DNA from: JAYEKL01 sp034660995
GTDB taxonomy: Bacteria; Patescibacteriota; Minisyncoccia; JAHIHE01; JAGLIN01
Assembly (NCBI GenBank): GCA_034660995.1
Contig: JAYEKL010000025.1
Location: 1-21,241 of the forward strand
Direction of reading: 5' to 3'
DNA: 21,241 bases
Part shown: piece by piece, positions 7,697 to 15,953 of the stretch
Numbering within the stretch: position 1 is the stretch's first letter
Layout: every line of letters starts with the position of its first letter
Program-made: the position numbers and the translations under genes
Notes under the pieces: generated by a model
Told to the model about the DNA's origin: nothing
Database searches by the model: none
Seen by the model: the letters and a program-made list of their open reading frames with translations, nothing else

Positions 7697-8143
7697 ATGA
7701 AAATATATTTTGCGGCTCCAGTTAGAGGAGACAGAAGTAAGATTGAAACTAATAAATTTATAGTTAAATTGATCAAAGAATCCGGTCATGAAATTCTAAC
7801 CGAACATACAATAAAAGAAAAAGAAAAACTTGTGGAAATTGAAAATAATTTTGGACACAAAAACATATATCAGAGAGATATTAACTGGCTTAAAGAATGC
7901 GATTTAATGATTGCTGAAGCAAGTACTTCAAGTTTTGGTGTTGGCTATGAAACTGGATATTTACTAGGAATTAGCAACCCTTTTGATAAAAACAACAGAA
8001 AAGTTATAATTTTGTATGATAAAAATATTGAGAAGGAAGTTTCTGCGCTAGCAGTTGGTAATTCTGACTCAAATGCAGTTGTATATGGCTATAAGAACGA
8101 AAAAGATATTAGTAACTTTTTAAAAAAATATTTACAACAATAA
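7697..8143 (+). CDS. Nucleoside 2-deoxyribosyltransferase-like protein (DNPH1/RCL type)
   Basis: The 148-aa protein belongs to the nucleoside 2-deoxyribosyltransferase fold. The opening KIYFAAPVRGDRSK resembles the phosphate-binding start of DNPH1 (2'-deoxynucleoside 5'-phosphate N-hydrolase), followed by ILTEHTIKE. The key segment is DLMIAEASTSSFGVGYETG (69-87), with the conserved Asp69, the serines and the likely catalytic Glu85 in GVGYETG. DNPH1 cleaves the base from deoxynucleoside monophosphates, so a role in nucleotide salvage or pool cleaning is likely; base exchange is the alternative. It is cytosolic, of normal length, and lies 17 nt after the membrane synthase gene. A fold-back element separates it from the next gene. 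Confidence 0.78.
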   Translation: MKIYFAAPVRGDRSKIETNKFIVKLIKESGHEILTEHTIKEKEKLVEIENNFGHKNIYQRDINWLKECDLMIAEASTSSFGVGYETGYLLGISNPFDKNNRKVIILYDKNIEKEVSALAVGNSDSNAVVYGYKNEKDISNFLKKYLQQ

Positions 8144-8180
8144 TCAAGAAGAGAAATAAAGGAGCATTAAAACTCTCCTT

Positions 8181-8337
8181 AGGACTTATAAATAAATAAC
8201 CTTTCTAATTTCATCTCATCTTCACATCACCTTGGTTTAAAAAAACTTTCAAGATATAACAATATCCTTCAATTTTTTTCAAACCAATCTGGCATAAATA
8301 TGAACGGACTTAGAAATGTTATTTATTTACGAGTCCT
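8181..8337. mobile_element. 157-bp MITE-like fold-back element, copy 1
   Basis: The block starts AGGACTTATAAATAAATAAC and ends GTTATTTATTTACGAGTCCT, and almost its whole length can fold back on itself. It matches the reverse complement of 19738-19894 at 141 of 157 positions without gaps, and its right arm matches the one at 20323-20456. The conserved inner motif on the minus strand is GCCAGATTGGTTTGAAAA. It carries no ORF. It lies between the DNPH1-like gene and the U32 gene. No clear target duplication is visible at this copy. Confidence 0.8.
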
Positions 8338-8357
8338 TATTTTTTAAAATTTAATTT

Positions 8358-9713
8358 ATGTTAAAATGTCTAAATGACACCGAACTTCTTGCTCCAGCTG
8401 GAAGTTTTGAAAAATTAAAATATGCCCTAGAATTTGGAGCGGACGCGGTTTATGCGGGACTGCCTGATTTTTCTTTGCGCGCAAGAATAAATAAGTTTGA
8501 TGATAAACAAATTATTAAAGCAATAAAGTATACGCGCGACAGAAATAAAAAGATATACATAACACTTAATATTTTCGCGCATAATTGTCATTTAGATATT
8601 CTTAAAAAACATTTACGAATCTATAAAAAAGAATTACCAAATGCTTTTATCGTTTCCGATATTGGCGTAATTGAAATTATAAAAAAGGTTTTGCCTAATG
8701 CAGAAATACATCTTTCTACTCAAGCAAATACTACTAATTGGCAAACAGCAAAATTTTGGCAAAAACAAGGAGTAAAAAGAATAATTCTAGCGCGAGAACT
8801 AACTATTGAAGAAATAAAAAAAATTCACAAAAAAGTTCCTAAACTAGAACTAGAATATTTCGTTCACGGAGCAATGTGTATGTCATATTCAGGAAGATGT
8901 CTTTTAAGCTCTTGGCAAACAGGAAGAAACTCAAATCTTGGAGACTGCGCGCAAAATTGCCGTTGGAAATATCACCTCATGGAAGAAAAAAGACCTAATG
9001 AGTACATTCCAATAGAGCAAGACGAACACGGAACTTATTTATTAAATTCAAAAGATCTATGTTTAATTGAATATTTAGAAGAGCTAAAAAACGCTGGAAT
9101 AACTTCATTTAAAATTGAAGGTAGAGCGAAAAGTGTTTATTATTTAGCGCAAGTTACCAAGGCATATAGAACAGCGCTAGACATAAACATAAATACAGAC
9201 ATAAACATAAGCACAGATACAGCAAAAACTAAAAATAAAACGATAGCCTCTTTCCATGCTATCGCACGAAAAGAGGCTATCGCTAAAAAGAAGAAGCTTA
9301 AGATAAAAAAGTTGAAAGGAGAGCTAAAAAAACTTCAAAACAGAACATTCACGACGGGTTTTCTTTTTGGTAAGTGTAAATTCAAAGGGCAAGAAACAAG
9401 ATTTTCACACACAAAAGAAGAATATGAATTTGTAGGAGAAGTGGCGGAGTTAGAAAGTAAAAAGTTAAAAATAGAAAGTAAAAATTTTAAAATAATTAAA
9501 ATCAAAGTTCACAACGCGGTTTTTGTTGGGGATAGGGTTGAATTTATTCAGCCGAATAATAAAAATGTATTTTGTAAAATTAAAAATATATATGACGATA
9601 AATCATTTGAAAAATTAAAATCTGCGCATGGCGGACAAGAAAGAATGGTTTATATTGAGATTAGTAAAGCGCCAGAAATATTTAGCGTGATGAGGAAGAG
9701 ATTAGGTTCTTAG
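8358..9713 (+). CDS. Peptidase U32 family protein (TrhP/YegQ-like tRNA hydroxylation)
   Basis: The 451-aa product begins ELLAPAGSFEKLKYALEFGADAVY and carries the U32 signature ELEYFVHGAMCMSYSGRCLL (164-183). Cys174, Cys181, Cys197 and Cys201 form the cysteine set of this family, thought to hold an iron-sulfur cluster. Bacterial relatives (TrhP/YegQ, RlhA) work in prephenate-dependent hydroxylation of tRNA U34 or of 23S rRNA; TrhP is the closer guess from length and the later FKIEGRAKSVYYLAQV motif. Between ALDI (274) and KLQNRTFTTGF (~327) is an unusual insertion of about 40 Lys- and Thr-rich residues, whose DNA contains a perfect inverted repeat (9241-9282) and short ACATAAA repeats. The reading frame is intact across it. 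TAG stop; no terminator downstream. Confidence 0.86.
   Translation: MLKCLNDTELLAPAGSFEKLKYALEFGADAVYAGLPDFSLRARINKFDDKQIIKAIKYTRDRNKKIYITLNIFAHNCHLDILKKHLRIYKKELPNAFIVSDIGVIEIIKKVLPNAEIHLSTQANTTNWQTAKFWQKQGVKRIILARELTIEEIKKIHKKVPKLELEYFVHGAMCMSYSGRCLLSSWQTGRNSNLGDCAQNCRWKYHLMEEKRPNEYIPIEQDEHGTYLLNSKDLCLIEYLEELKNAGITSFKIEGRAKSVYYLAQVTKAYRTALDININTDINISTDTAKTKNKTIASFHAIARKEAIAKKKKLKIKKLKGELKKLQNRTFTTGFLFGKCKFKGQETRFSHTKEEYEFVGEVAELESKKLKIESKNFKIIKIKVHNAVFVGDRVEFIQPNNKNVFCKIKNIYDDKSFEKLKSAHGGQERMVYIEISKAPEIFSVMRKRLGS
9241..9282. repeat. Palindrome inserted in frame inside the U32 gene
   Basis: Perfect 12-bp arms CGATAGCCTCTT (9241-9252) and AAGAGGCTATCG (9271-9282) enclose an 18-nt loop. The block encodes about residues 295-308 (TIASFHAIARKEAI), in a linker that is not part of the U32 core, and keeps the reading frame. 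This resembles the in-ORF palindromic elements known from Rickettsia. Confidence 0.65.
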
Positions 9714-9780
9714 GTTATTAAATCTTTACTTGTTACTTATTTTCTGATATTCTATTTTGGTAAGAATTGATAGCAAGTCC

Positions 9781-9833
9781 AAGGACAGTCCTTTCAATAA
9801 TTTAGCAAAGTTACTTGCAAAAGGACTGTCCTT
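9781..9833. repeat. REPIN-like inverted pair, second copy
   Basis: AAGGACAGTCCTTT (9781-9794) and AAAAGGACTGTCCTT (9819-9833) are the same two REP halves as at 5673-5705, here separated by 24 nt. The block lies in the 170-bp gap between the U32 gene and the ABC-F gene; nothing else recognisable is in that gap. Confidence 0.7.
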
Positions 9834-9883
9834 AGGTTAAAAAGTTATTATTACTCGCTATAAACCAAAACTAAGAAATAATT

Positions 9884-11338
9884 ATGTCAAAAGAAGAAGT
9901 CGTTTTAAGATTTGATGAAGTCTCATTTGAATATTTGCATAAAAAACCTATTTACAATGAGGCTAGTTTTAGTGTGAGAGAAAATTCAAAGATAACATTA
10001 ATGGGACAGAACGGCGCTGGGAAAAGTACGATGTTTGATCTTATTACAGGAAAATTGAAGCCCTTAAAAGGTCAAATTTCAATTGCTAATAACAAAACCA
10101 TCGGAATTGCCAAACAAATAATTGAGAAAAGTGACTTAGATATTTCAATACAAAAATATTTTGAAAAAGCTTATGACGAAGTTCCTCATAACGCTCCAGG
10201 TGAAATGAAGAAAGTTCTTGAAGCAGTTAATTTAAACGCGCCAATTGAAAAAATAATAAAAGACCTTTCTGGCGGACAACAGGCGCGATTGCTTTTAGCT
10301 TTTGCTCTAATCCAAAAACCTGACATTCTTTTACTAGATGAACCTACTAATAATTTAGACGAAGATGGAATTGCCCATCTTATAAATTTTTTAATAATGT
10401 ATGAAAAAACCGTAATTGTTATTTCTCATGATGCTGATTTTTTAAATTGTTTTACGGATGGAGTAATATATCTTGATATATTCACACATCAAACTGAACA
10501 GTACGTAGGAGATTATTATTCAGTTACAAAAGAAATTGAAAGTAGAATTGAAAAAGAAAAAAAGAAAAACGCGCAATTAGAAAAAAATATAAAGGACAGG
10601 AAAGAAAAGGTTAATTTTTTCGCGCATAAGGGAGGAAAAATGAGAAAGCTTGCCAAAAAAATGAAAGAAGAAATTGAAGAAGATGAAGAAAACAAAATTG
10701 ACATTAGGAAAGAAGATAGAACTATTAGAGATTTTGTAATTCCAGCTCAAGATATTGCAGGTAAAATTGTTGAGATTTATTCCATTAAAACGTTAGTTGA
10801 TAACAAGGAAGTAGCAAAAGAAAAAGACTTAATTCTAACAAAAAACACTCATTTATTGATAAGTGGCCCAAACGGTATCGGTAAAAGCACGCTTTTAAAA
10901 AATTTAATTTCTGGTAACTCATCTGACCATAAAATTTTAGAAAATGTTCGCATCGGATATTATAGCCAAGATTTTTCGTCCCTAGACTATGACCAAACTG
11001 TAATAGATTCTCTTTCTGAGACAATGCTTGGCAAAAATGATATCCAGCGAATGAGAGCTATTGCTGCTGGATTTTTAATTACTGGTGAATTTATAAATCA
11101 TAAAGTTTCTGATTTATCAGAAGGACAAAAAGGACTCTTGAGCTTTGCTCGTCTAGTCTTAATGCAACCGGGACTTTTAATTCTTGACGAACCGACAAAT
11201 CATATAAATTTCCGACACATTCCAATTATCGCCAAAGCTCTTAGTCAATACGAAGGGACAATGATCATCGTCAGTCACATGGAAGAATTTATAGAACAAG
11301 TTAGAATTGACGAAACTTTGAATTTAGAAAGTTTGTAG
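9884..11338 (+). CDS. ABC-F family ATPase
   Basis: ABC-F proteins are soluble twin-ATPase factors without membrane domains; many bind the ribosomal E site and aid stalled or antibiotic-blocked ribosomes. This 484-aa protein has two ABC cassettes. The first has Walker A GQNGAGKST (41-49), signature LSGGQQ and Walker B ILLLDEPTNNLD with the switch His in VISHD. The second has Walker A GPNGIGKST (~328-336), a variant signature LSEGQKG, Walker B LLILDEPTNH and VSHME. The linker between them (~205-285) is long, highly charged and probably helical, as in the P-site tRNA interaction motif. Subfamily (EttA, Uup, resistance type) cannot be decided. No Shine-Dalgarno sequence. The gene ends in TAG about 75 nt before the nusA promoter. 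Confidence 0.9.
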   Translation: MSKEEVVLRFDEVSFEYLHKKPIYNEASFSVRENSKITLMGQNGAGKSTMFDLITGKLKPLKGQISIANNKTIGIAKQIIEKSDLDISIQKYFEKAYDEVPHNAPGEMKKVLEAVNLNAPIEKIIKDLSGGQQARLLLAFALIQKPDILLLDEPTNNLDEDGIAHLINFLIMYEKTVIVISHDADFLNCFTDGVIYLDIFTHQTEQYVGDYYSVTKEIESRIEKEKKKNAQLEKNIKDRKEKVNFFAHKGGKMRKLAKKMKEEIEEDEENKIDIRKEDRTIRDFVIPAQDIAGKIVEIYSIKTLVDNKEVAKEKDLILTKNTHLLISGPNGIGKSTLLKNLISGNSSDHKILENVRIGYYSQDFSSLDYDQTVIDSLSETMLGKNDIQRMRAIAAGFLITGEFINHKVSDLSEGQKGLLSFARLVLMQPGLLILDEPTNHINFRHIPIIAKALSQYEGTMIIVSHMEEFIEQVRIDETLNLESL

Positions 11339-11412
11339 AATACCTGATACACCATAATTTTTCATATTATCTTGCTTAATACTTAATACTAGTCCCTTAA
11401 TGCTAATTCCGT

Positions 11413-11440
11413 TTGACATAATTTTATTTTATGCTATACT
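11413..11440 (+). promoter_or_regulatory. Promoter of nusA
   Basis: TTGACA (11413-11418) and TATACT (11435-11440) are 16 nt apart. Transcription would start near 11447, leaving a leader of about 85 nt with an attenuator-like structure. Confidence 0.78.
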
Positions 11441-11467
11441 AGCATTGTGTTTAGGATGCGATTGATG

Positions 11468-11500
11468 ACCTGCCAGAAGTGGACAGGTTTTTTGAAACCT
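11468..11500 (+). promoter_or_regulatory. Attenuator-like terminator/antiterminator in the nusA leader
   Basis: ACCTGCC (11468-11474) pairs with GGACAGGT (11481-11488) in a bulged hairpin followed directly by six T, which is the form of an intrinsic terminator. The downstream half can instead form AGGTTT-TTTG-AAACCT (11485-11500), which uses the same AGGT and would break the terminator. The two folds are mutually exclusive. Feedback on NusA level is an attractive reading, since NusA stimulates hairpin pausing and termination, but this is inference. Confidence 0.45.
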
Positions 11501-11530
11501 AGAAATAAAATAATCAAATAATCTAAAATT

Positions 11531-12805
11531 ATGGAACATAAACAATTCGTACTAGCGATTAATCAAATCTGCGAAGAAAAGGGGATATCTAAAGAAAAAG
11601 CAATGGAGGTCGTTGAAGCCTCCTTAGCTTCAGCATATAAAAAAGAATATGGGAAAAAAGGACAAATTATAAAAGTTAACTTTGATGAAATATCAGGCGA
11701 TATGAAGGTATTTCAAATAAGAATAGTTGCGGAAGAAAATGATGAAGAGGATATTGAAAATGAAAAATTAGAAAGGGTTGCAGATGAAGAGAAAGAATTA
11801 AAGAAAAGATTTAACTCTGATAAAAATATTACGATTGAGGATGCTAAAGAGTATAAAAAAAATCCAGAAATTGAAGACGAAATTAAAATTCCATTGCCAT
11901 CTAAAAGTGATTTTGGAAGAATTGCGGCACAAACAGCAAAACAAGTTATGATTCAAAAGATAAGAGAAGCAGAGAAAGAATCGATTTTTGAAGAATTCAA
12001 AGACAAGGAAGGAGAAGTTGTTAATGGAATTATTCAAAGAGTTGAAGGAAGAAATGTTTTTATAGATATAGGAAAAGCTGTTGGTATTCTTTATCCAACA
12101 GAACAAATAGTTGGCGAACAATATAACATTGGTCAGCGACTAAAAGTCTATATTGTAAAAATTGACAGAGAATCAAAAGAAGCTAGCTTAATTTTATCCA
12201 GAACTAGCCCAGATATTATAGAAAAGCTATTTGAGTTAGAAGTACCTGAGATATTCTCAAAAACTGTTGAAATAAAATCTATCGCAAGAGAAGCTGGCTC
12301 TAGAACAAAAGTAGCAGTTTACTCTAATGAAGAGGGAATAGACCCCGTCGGATCTTGTGTTGGACAACGAGGATCTAGAATTCAAACAATTATAAATGAA
12401 CTTGGAGGAGAAAAGATTGATATTATTGAATGGAACGATAATACCAGTAAATATATTCAACATGCCCTATCACCAGCTAAAATAGCGCGTCTTGAAATAA
12501 ATGAAGAAAAAAAATCCGCAATTGCTTATATAGAAGAAGACCAATTGTCATTAGCAATAGGGAAACAAGGACAAAATGTTCGTTTATCTGCTAAATTAAC
12601 AGGATGGAAAATAGATATTCTTAAAGAAAAAGAGAAAACAGAAGAAGATGAAACGAAAACAGAAGTTGAAGAAGTAAAAGAAAAGGACAACCCTGACGAC
12701 ACAAAGAAGGAGAAAGAAGAAGTAAAAGAAACAAAGAAAAAAGTGACAAAAAAGAAAACGACCGAAAAGAAAACTAAATCAGAAAAAAAAGATAAAAAGA
12801 AATAA
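11531..12805 (+). CDS. nusA: Transcription termination/antitermination protein NusA
   Basis: NusA binds RNA polymerase and nascent RNA and controls pausing, termination and rRNA antitermination. The 424-aa protein shows the expected order: N-terminal polymerase-binding domain (1-~125, starting with ISKEKAMEVVEASLASAYKK), with an acidic insertion EENDEEDIENEKLE; S1 domain (~160-230, VVNGIIQRVEGRNVFIDIG); KH1 (~265-330, DPVGSCVGQRGSRIQTI); and KH2 (~335-375, SLAIGKQGQNVRLSAKLTGW). The last ~50 residues are a Lys/Glu repeat tail instead of the acidic repeats of E. coli. It has its own promoter and a structured leader; rimP and infB, common partners elsewhere, are not adjacent. Confidence 0.96.
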   Translation: MEHKQFVLAINQICEEKGISKEKAMEVVEASLASAYKKEYGKKGQIIKVNFDEISGDMKVFQIRIVAEENDEEDIENEKLERVADEEKELKKRFNSDKNITIEDAKEYKKNPEIEDEIKIPLPSKSDFGRIAAQTAKQVMIQKIREAEKESIFEEFKDKEGEVVNGIIQRVEGRNVFIDIGKAVGILYPTEQIVGEQYNIGQRLKVYIVKIDRESKEASLILSRTSPDIIEKLFELEVPEIFSKTVEIKSIAREAGSRTKVAVYSNEEGIDPVGSCVGQRGSRIQTIINELGGEKIDIIEWNDNTSKYIQHALSPAKIARLEINEEKKSAIAYIEEDQLSLAIGKQGQNVRLSAKLTGWKIDILKEKEKTEEDETKTEVEEVKEKDNPDDTKKEKEEVKETKKKVTKKKTTEKKTKSEKKDKKK

Positions 12806-12810
12806 AAAAA

Positions 12811-12923
12811 CATTGTTACATTGTTATATTGCTAAATTGTTAAACAATAATAAATGGACTGAAATTCCTATATATTGAATAAACATAATGGCAATTTAAC
12901 AATTTGGCAATTTAACAATTTAA
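12811..12923. repeat. AT-rich inverted repeat between nusA and the pyrophosphatase gene
   Basis: The left arm ATTGCTAAATTGTTAAA (12828-12844) pairs with the right arm TTTAACAATTTGGCAAT (12895-12911), 16 of 17 positions. Short TTGTTA/TAACAA units are repeated on each side. The centre contains TGAAATTCCTATA (12860-12872), which also occurs at 4239-4251. No T run makes it a clear terminator. Confidence 0.5.
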
Positions 12924-12927
12924 TTCT

Positions 12928-13857
12928 ATGAAAAATAAAATTATTTCTATCGGACATAAAAATCCTGACGCGGATTCTGTTTTGTCGGCAATTTTAGTTT
13001 CTAAATTTGGAAAAAAAATATTCGGATTTGAGGTTGAAGCAGCAATTGCAGGCAATATAAATAATGAAACTAAATTTGTCTTAAATTTTCTCAAATTTAA
13101 AAAACCGAAATTATTAAAAAAGATAAAAAACGAAAATGTTATTCTCGTTGATACGACAGAACCAAAACAAATTATTGAAGGGCTGACGGAAGAGAATTTA
13201 ATAGGAATTATTGATCATCATAATCTTGGGGGATTAAAATCCTCAAAACCGATTTATACCCGCATTGAACCATTAGGATGTACTGCTTCAATAATTTATA
13301 AAATCTTAAAAGAAAAAAACATCAAGATAAATAAAACTTCAGCAGTTCTTATGATAACATGTATTGTTTCAGATACATTAAATCTTAGTTCTCCGACCAC
13401 AACAAAAGAAGATAAAAAAATACTAAAAGAATTAAATAAAATCGCAAAGTTAGATATTAAAAAGTTTGTCCAAGAACTATTTGCCGCAAAATCAAGTTTA
13501 AAAGGAATATCTATCAGCGACATAATCAGTAAGGATTATAAGCAGTTTGAGATGGGAAAACATAAAGTTGGAATTGGTGTTTGGGAAACAACAGACCCTA
13601 ACAGTGTAAATTTACAAAAAGATAAAACTATCTTAGCCCTTATTAAAAAGAAAAAAATAGAAAAAATAGATTATATGTTTTTTGCTGTAATTGATATTAT
13701 AAAAAATAGTTCTTACTTATATATAATTGGAGAGAGAGAAGAAGAATTAGCCAAAAATGTTTTTGGAATTGCAAGAGATAATATCGTGTTTTCCAAAGGC
13801 ATAGTATCTAGAAAAAAACAGCTTGTACCGCCACTAATGAATAAGCTGGGTAAATAA
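12928..13857 (+). CDS. ppaC: Manganese-dependent inorganic pyrophosphatase (family II, DHH)
   Basis: Family II pyrophosphatases hydrolyse the pyrophosphate made in nucleic acid and protein synthesis, using two metal ions. The 309-aa protein has the metal ligands in order: GHKNPDADS (His10, Asp14, Asp16), VDTTEP (Asp75) and the DHH motif IDHHNLGG (Asp96-His97-His98). PLGCTASII, SDTLNLSSPTT and the C-terminal DHHA2 substrate motif SRKKQLVPPL (294-303, with the SRKKQ phosphate binders) complete the family pattern. No regulatory CBS domains are present. Length is normal. The ATG at 12928 gives MKNKIISIGHKNPDADS, the expected N-terminus. It is followed by tig 44 nt later, probably co-transcribed. 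Confidence 0.95.
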   Translation: MKNKIISIGHKNPDADSVLSAILVSKFGKKIFGFEVEAAIAGNINNETKFVLNFLKFKKPKLLKKIKNENVILVDTTEPKQIIEGLTEENLIGIIDHHNLGGLKSSKPIYTRIEPLGCTASIIYKILKEKNIKINKTSAVLMITCIVSDTLNLSSPTTTKEDKKILKELNKIAKLDIKKFVQELFAAKSSLKGISISDIISKDYKQFEMGKHKVGIGVWETTDPNSVNLQKDKTILALIKKKKIEKIDYMFFAVIDIIKNSSYLYIIGEREEELAKNVFGIARDNIVFSKGIVSRKKQLVPPLMNKLGK

Positions 13858-13901
13858 TTAAGAAAACAAGAATATTAAATAACTAGTTAAAACAACAAAC
13901 A

Positions 13902-15185
13902 ATGGAAACTAATATTAAAGATTTACCAAAATCACAAAAAGAACTAACTATTGAAATTCCAGTAGAAGAAATGGAAAAATACGTAAATAAAGCATTAGAC
14001 AAAATGTCTAAGATTGTTAAGGCCGATGGATTTCGTCAAGGAAAAGTCCCAAAAGATGTAGTAAGAAAAAAAATAGGTGAACCTGCGGTTTTCGAAGAGG
14101 CTGTTCACATTGCAATTGAGACAACATATTTAGAGACCATAAAAGAAAACAAATTAAATCCGATTGGACAACCAAAAGCTGACATTACAAAATCAGCTAT
14201 GGGAAATCCTCTTGAATATAAAATTATAATCACCGTTATGCCTAAAGTAGCTCTTGGTGATTATGGAAAAATTTCTGGAAAAGTTGAAAAGGTAATGATT
14301 GAAGACGGCAGAGTTGAAGAAGAATTGAAAAAGATTCAAAAGAAAAAAGCAAACTATATTACAAAAAATGAACCCGCAAAGAAAAATGATCGCGTTGAAA
14401 TTGATTTTGTGTCTCGAGTTGGCGGAGTAAAAATTGAAGGAGGGGAGAGTAAAAATCATCCTCTCATAATTGGACAAGGAATGTTCATTCCGGGATTTGA
14501 AGATAATCTTATCGGAACAAAAAAAGATGATATTAAAAAGTTTAGTCTTGTCTTTCCTGATGATTACAAACCAGAATTGGCAGGCAAAAATGTAGACTTT
14601 GAAGTTGAAATTAAAATCGTGCAAAAAGTAGAATTGCCAGAAATTAATGATGAATTTGCAAAAAGTCTTGGAAACTTTGGAGACTTAAACAACTTAAAGA
14701 AAAGCATCAAAGAGGGAATTACAGCAGAAGGAGAAAATAAAGCCAAAGAAGATCTTAAAAATAAGCTTATTGACCAAGTAAGCGAAAAAACAACAGTTGA
14801 GATTCCTGACATATTAATTGATTCTGAAGTTGAGAATATGCTAAATGAATTTAAAAACAATGTTTCTCAATCTGGAATAAAATTTGAAGAATATTTAAAG
14901 AATGTCAATACCAGTATAGAAAAATTAAAAACAGAATGGAGAGAACTAGCAGAAAAAAGAGTGAAAGCTGGACTTGTGATGAGAGAAATTTCTTTAAAAG
15001 AAAAAATTAAAGTTAGTAATGACGAGATTGAACAAAAAGTCAATGAAACTCTTAAACATTATCCAAACGAAGAAGAGGTTAGAAAAAATATTGATATTGA
15101 AAAGTTCAAAGACCATGTCGCAAGTATTATGATGAATGAAAAAGTTTTTGAAATACTGGAAAAGATTGCGGAAGAGAATAAATAG
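13902..15185 (+). CDS. tig: Trigger factor
   Basis: Trigger factor is the chaperone that meets nascent chains at the ribosomal exit tunnel. The 427-aa protein has the ribosome-docking signature GFRQGKVP (43-50) in the N-terminal domain. An FKBP-type prolyl isomerase domain follows (about 160-245, DRVEIDFVSRVGGVKIEGG, IIGQGMFIPGFEDNLIG), then a helical SurA-like chaperone domain to the C-terminus. Length matches the family (about 430 aa). It is located just before clpP, the usual tig-clpP arrangement; clpX is not seen downstream. A GC-rich palindrome lies between tig and clpP. Confidence 0.96.
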   Translation: METNIKDLPKSQKELTIEIPVEEMEKYVNKALDKMSKIVKADGFRQGKVPKDVVRKKIGEPAVFEEAVHIAIETTYLETIKENKLNPIGQPKADITKSAMGNPLEYKIIITVMPKVALGDYGKISGKVEKVMIEDGRVEEELKKIQKKKANYITKNEPAKKNDRVEIDFVSRVGGVKIEGGESKNHPLIIGQGMFIPGFEDNLIGTKKDDIKKFSLVFPDDYKPELAGKNVDFEVEIKIVQKVELPEINDEFAKSLGNFGDLNNLKKSIKEGITAEGENKAKEDLKNKLIDQVSEKTTVEIPDILIDSEVENMLNEFKNNVSQSGIKFEEYLKNVNTSIEKLKTEWRELAEKRVKAGLVMREISLKEKIKVSNDEIEQKVNETLKHYPNEEEVRKNIDIEKFKDHVASIMMNEKVFEILEKIAEENK

Positions 15186-15200
15186 TATAAAGGGTCTTAT

Positions 15201-15277
15201 AATTCCCCTCTAGAGAGGGGGTTGGGGGTGTGTTAAAAAGCTTGTTACACACCCCTTGCCCCTCTCAAGAGGGGAAT
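15201..15277. repeat. GC-rich nested palindrome between tig and clpP
   Basis: Outer arms AATTCCCCTCT (15201-15211) and AGAGGGGAAT (15268-15277) enclose a second pair, GGGGTGTGT (15225-15233) and ACACACCCC (15247-15255). Local hairpins CCCCTCT/AGAGGGG also form within each side. Such CCCCTCT palindromes are familiar dispersed repeats in several bacterial groups. It lacks a T run, so a terminator role is not supported. Confidence 0.6.
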
Positions 15278-15318
15278 CCCTATTTAATACCGATACTTAA
15301 TACTTAATACTAAAATAT

Positions 15319-15894
15319 ATGAACCTAATTCCAACAGTGATTGAAAAATCAAGTTATGGTGAAAGAGCTTATGACATTTATTCTCGTCTTTTAAAAGAGA
15401 GAATTGTTTTTCTTGGCGGACATATTAATGATGAGATTGCCAATACAGTGATTGCGCAACTTTTATTTTTAGAAAAGCAAGATAAAAAAACGGACGTAAT
15501 GCTTTATATAAATTCTCCAGGCGGAGTTGTAACTTCCGCGCTAGCAATTTACGATACAATGAACTATGTCAAATGCGATGTCTCAACAGTTTGTGTCGGC
15601 ATGGCCGCGTCTGCCGCGTCGCTTTTACTTTCATCAGGCGCAAAGAAGAAAAGATTAGCTTTGCCAAATGCCGAAGTAATGATCCATCAAGTTATGGGTG
15701 GCGCCGAAGGACAAGCAAGCGACATCGAAATTTCAGCTAAACACATTTTGAAAATTAAAGAAAGACTAAATAAAATCCTTGCCAAAAATACAGGACAACC
15801 ACTTACAAAAGTAGAAAAAGATTCTGACAGGGATTACTACATGAGCGCAGAAGAGGCAAGGAAATATGGGGTGGTGGATAAGATCGTGAAGTAG
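15319..15894 (+). CDS. clpP: ATP-dependent Clp protease proteolytic subunit
   Basis: ClpP forms the 14-subunit barrel that degrades proteins fed in by ClpX, ClpA or ClpC. The 191-aa protein has the serine protease triad: Ser98 in GMAASAAS, His123 in EVMIHQ and Asp172 in SDRDYYMSAEEA. The oxyanion-loop motif INSPGGVVTSALAIYDTM precedes the serine. The N-terminus MNLIPTVIEKSSYGERAYDIYSRLL is the normal propeptide-to-axial-loop region. It follows tig, and no clpX gene comes after it; instead the ribosomal RNA region begins. TAG stop, no obvious terminator; an inverted repeat at 15954-15979 follows. Confidence 0.97.
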   Translation: MNLIPTVIEKSSYGERAYDIYSRLLKERIVFLGGHINDEIANTVIAQLLFLEKQDKKTDVMLYINSPGGVVTSALAIYDTMNYVKCDVSTVCVGMAASAASLLLSSGAKKKRLALPNAEVMIHQVMGGAEGQASDIEISAKHILKIKERLNKILAKNTGQPLTKVEKDSDRDYYMSAEEARKYGVVDKIVK

Positions 15895-15953
15895 GAATAT
15901 CCTATTAACATATTAGCATTTTAATAAAATATAAATACGAAAGAAGAAATACC

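Noticed and set aside
11447..11500. Known riboswitch (fluoride, preQ1, guanidine, ZTP) upstream of nusA
   Set aside because: None of the conserved core sequences of these classes is present; only the competing hairpins are supported.
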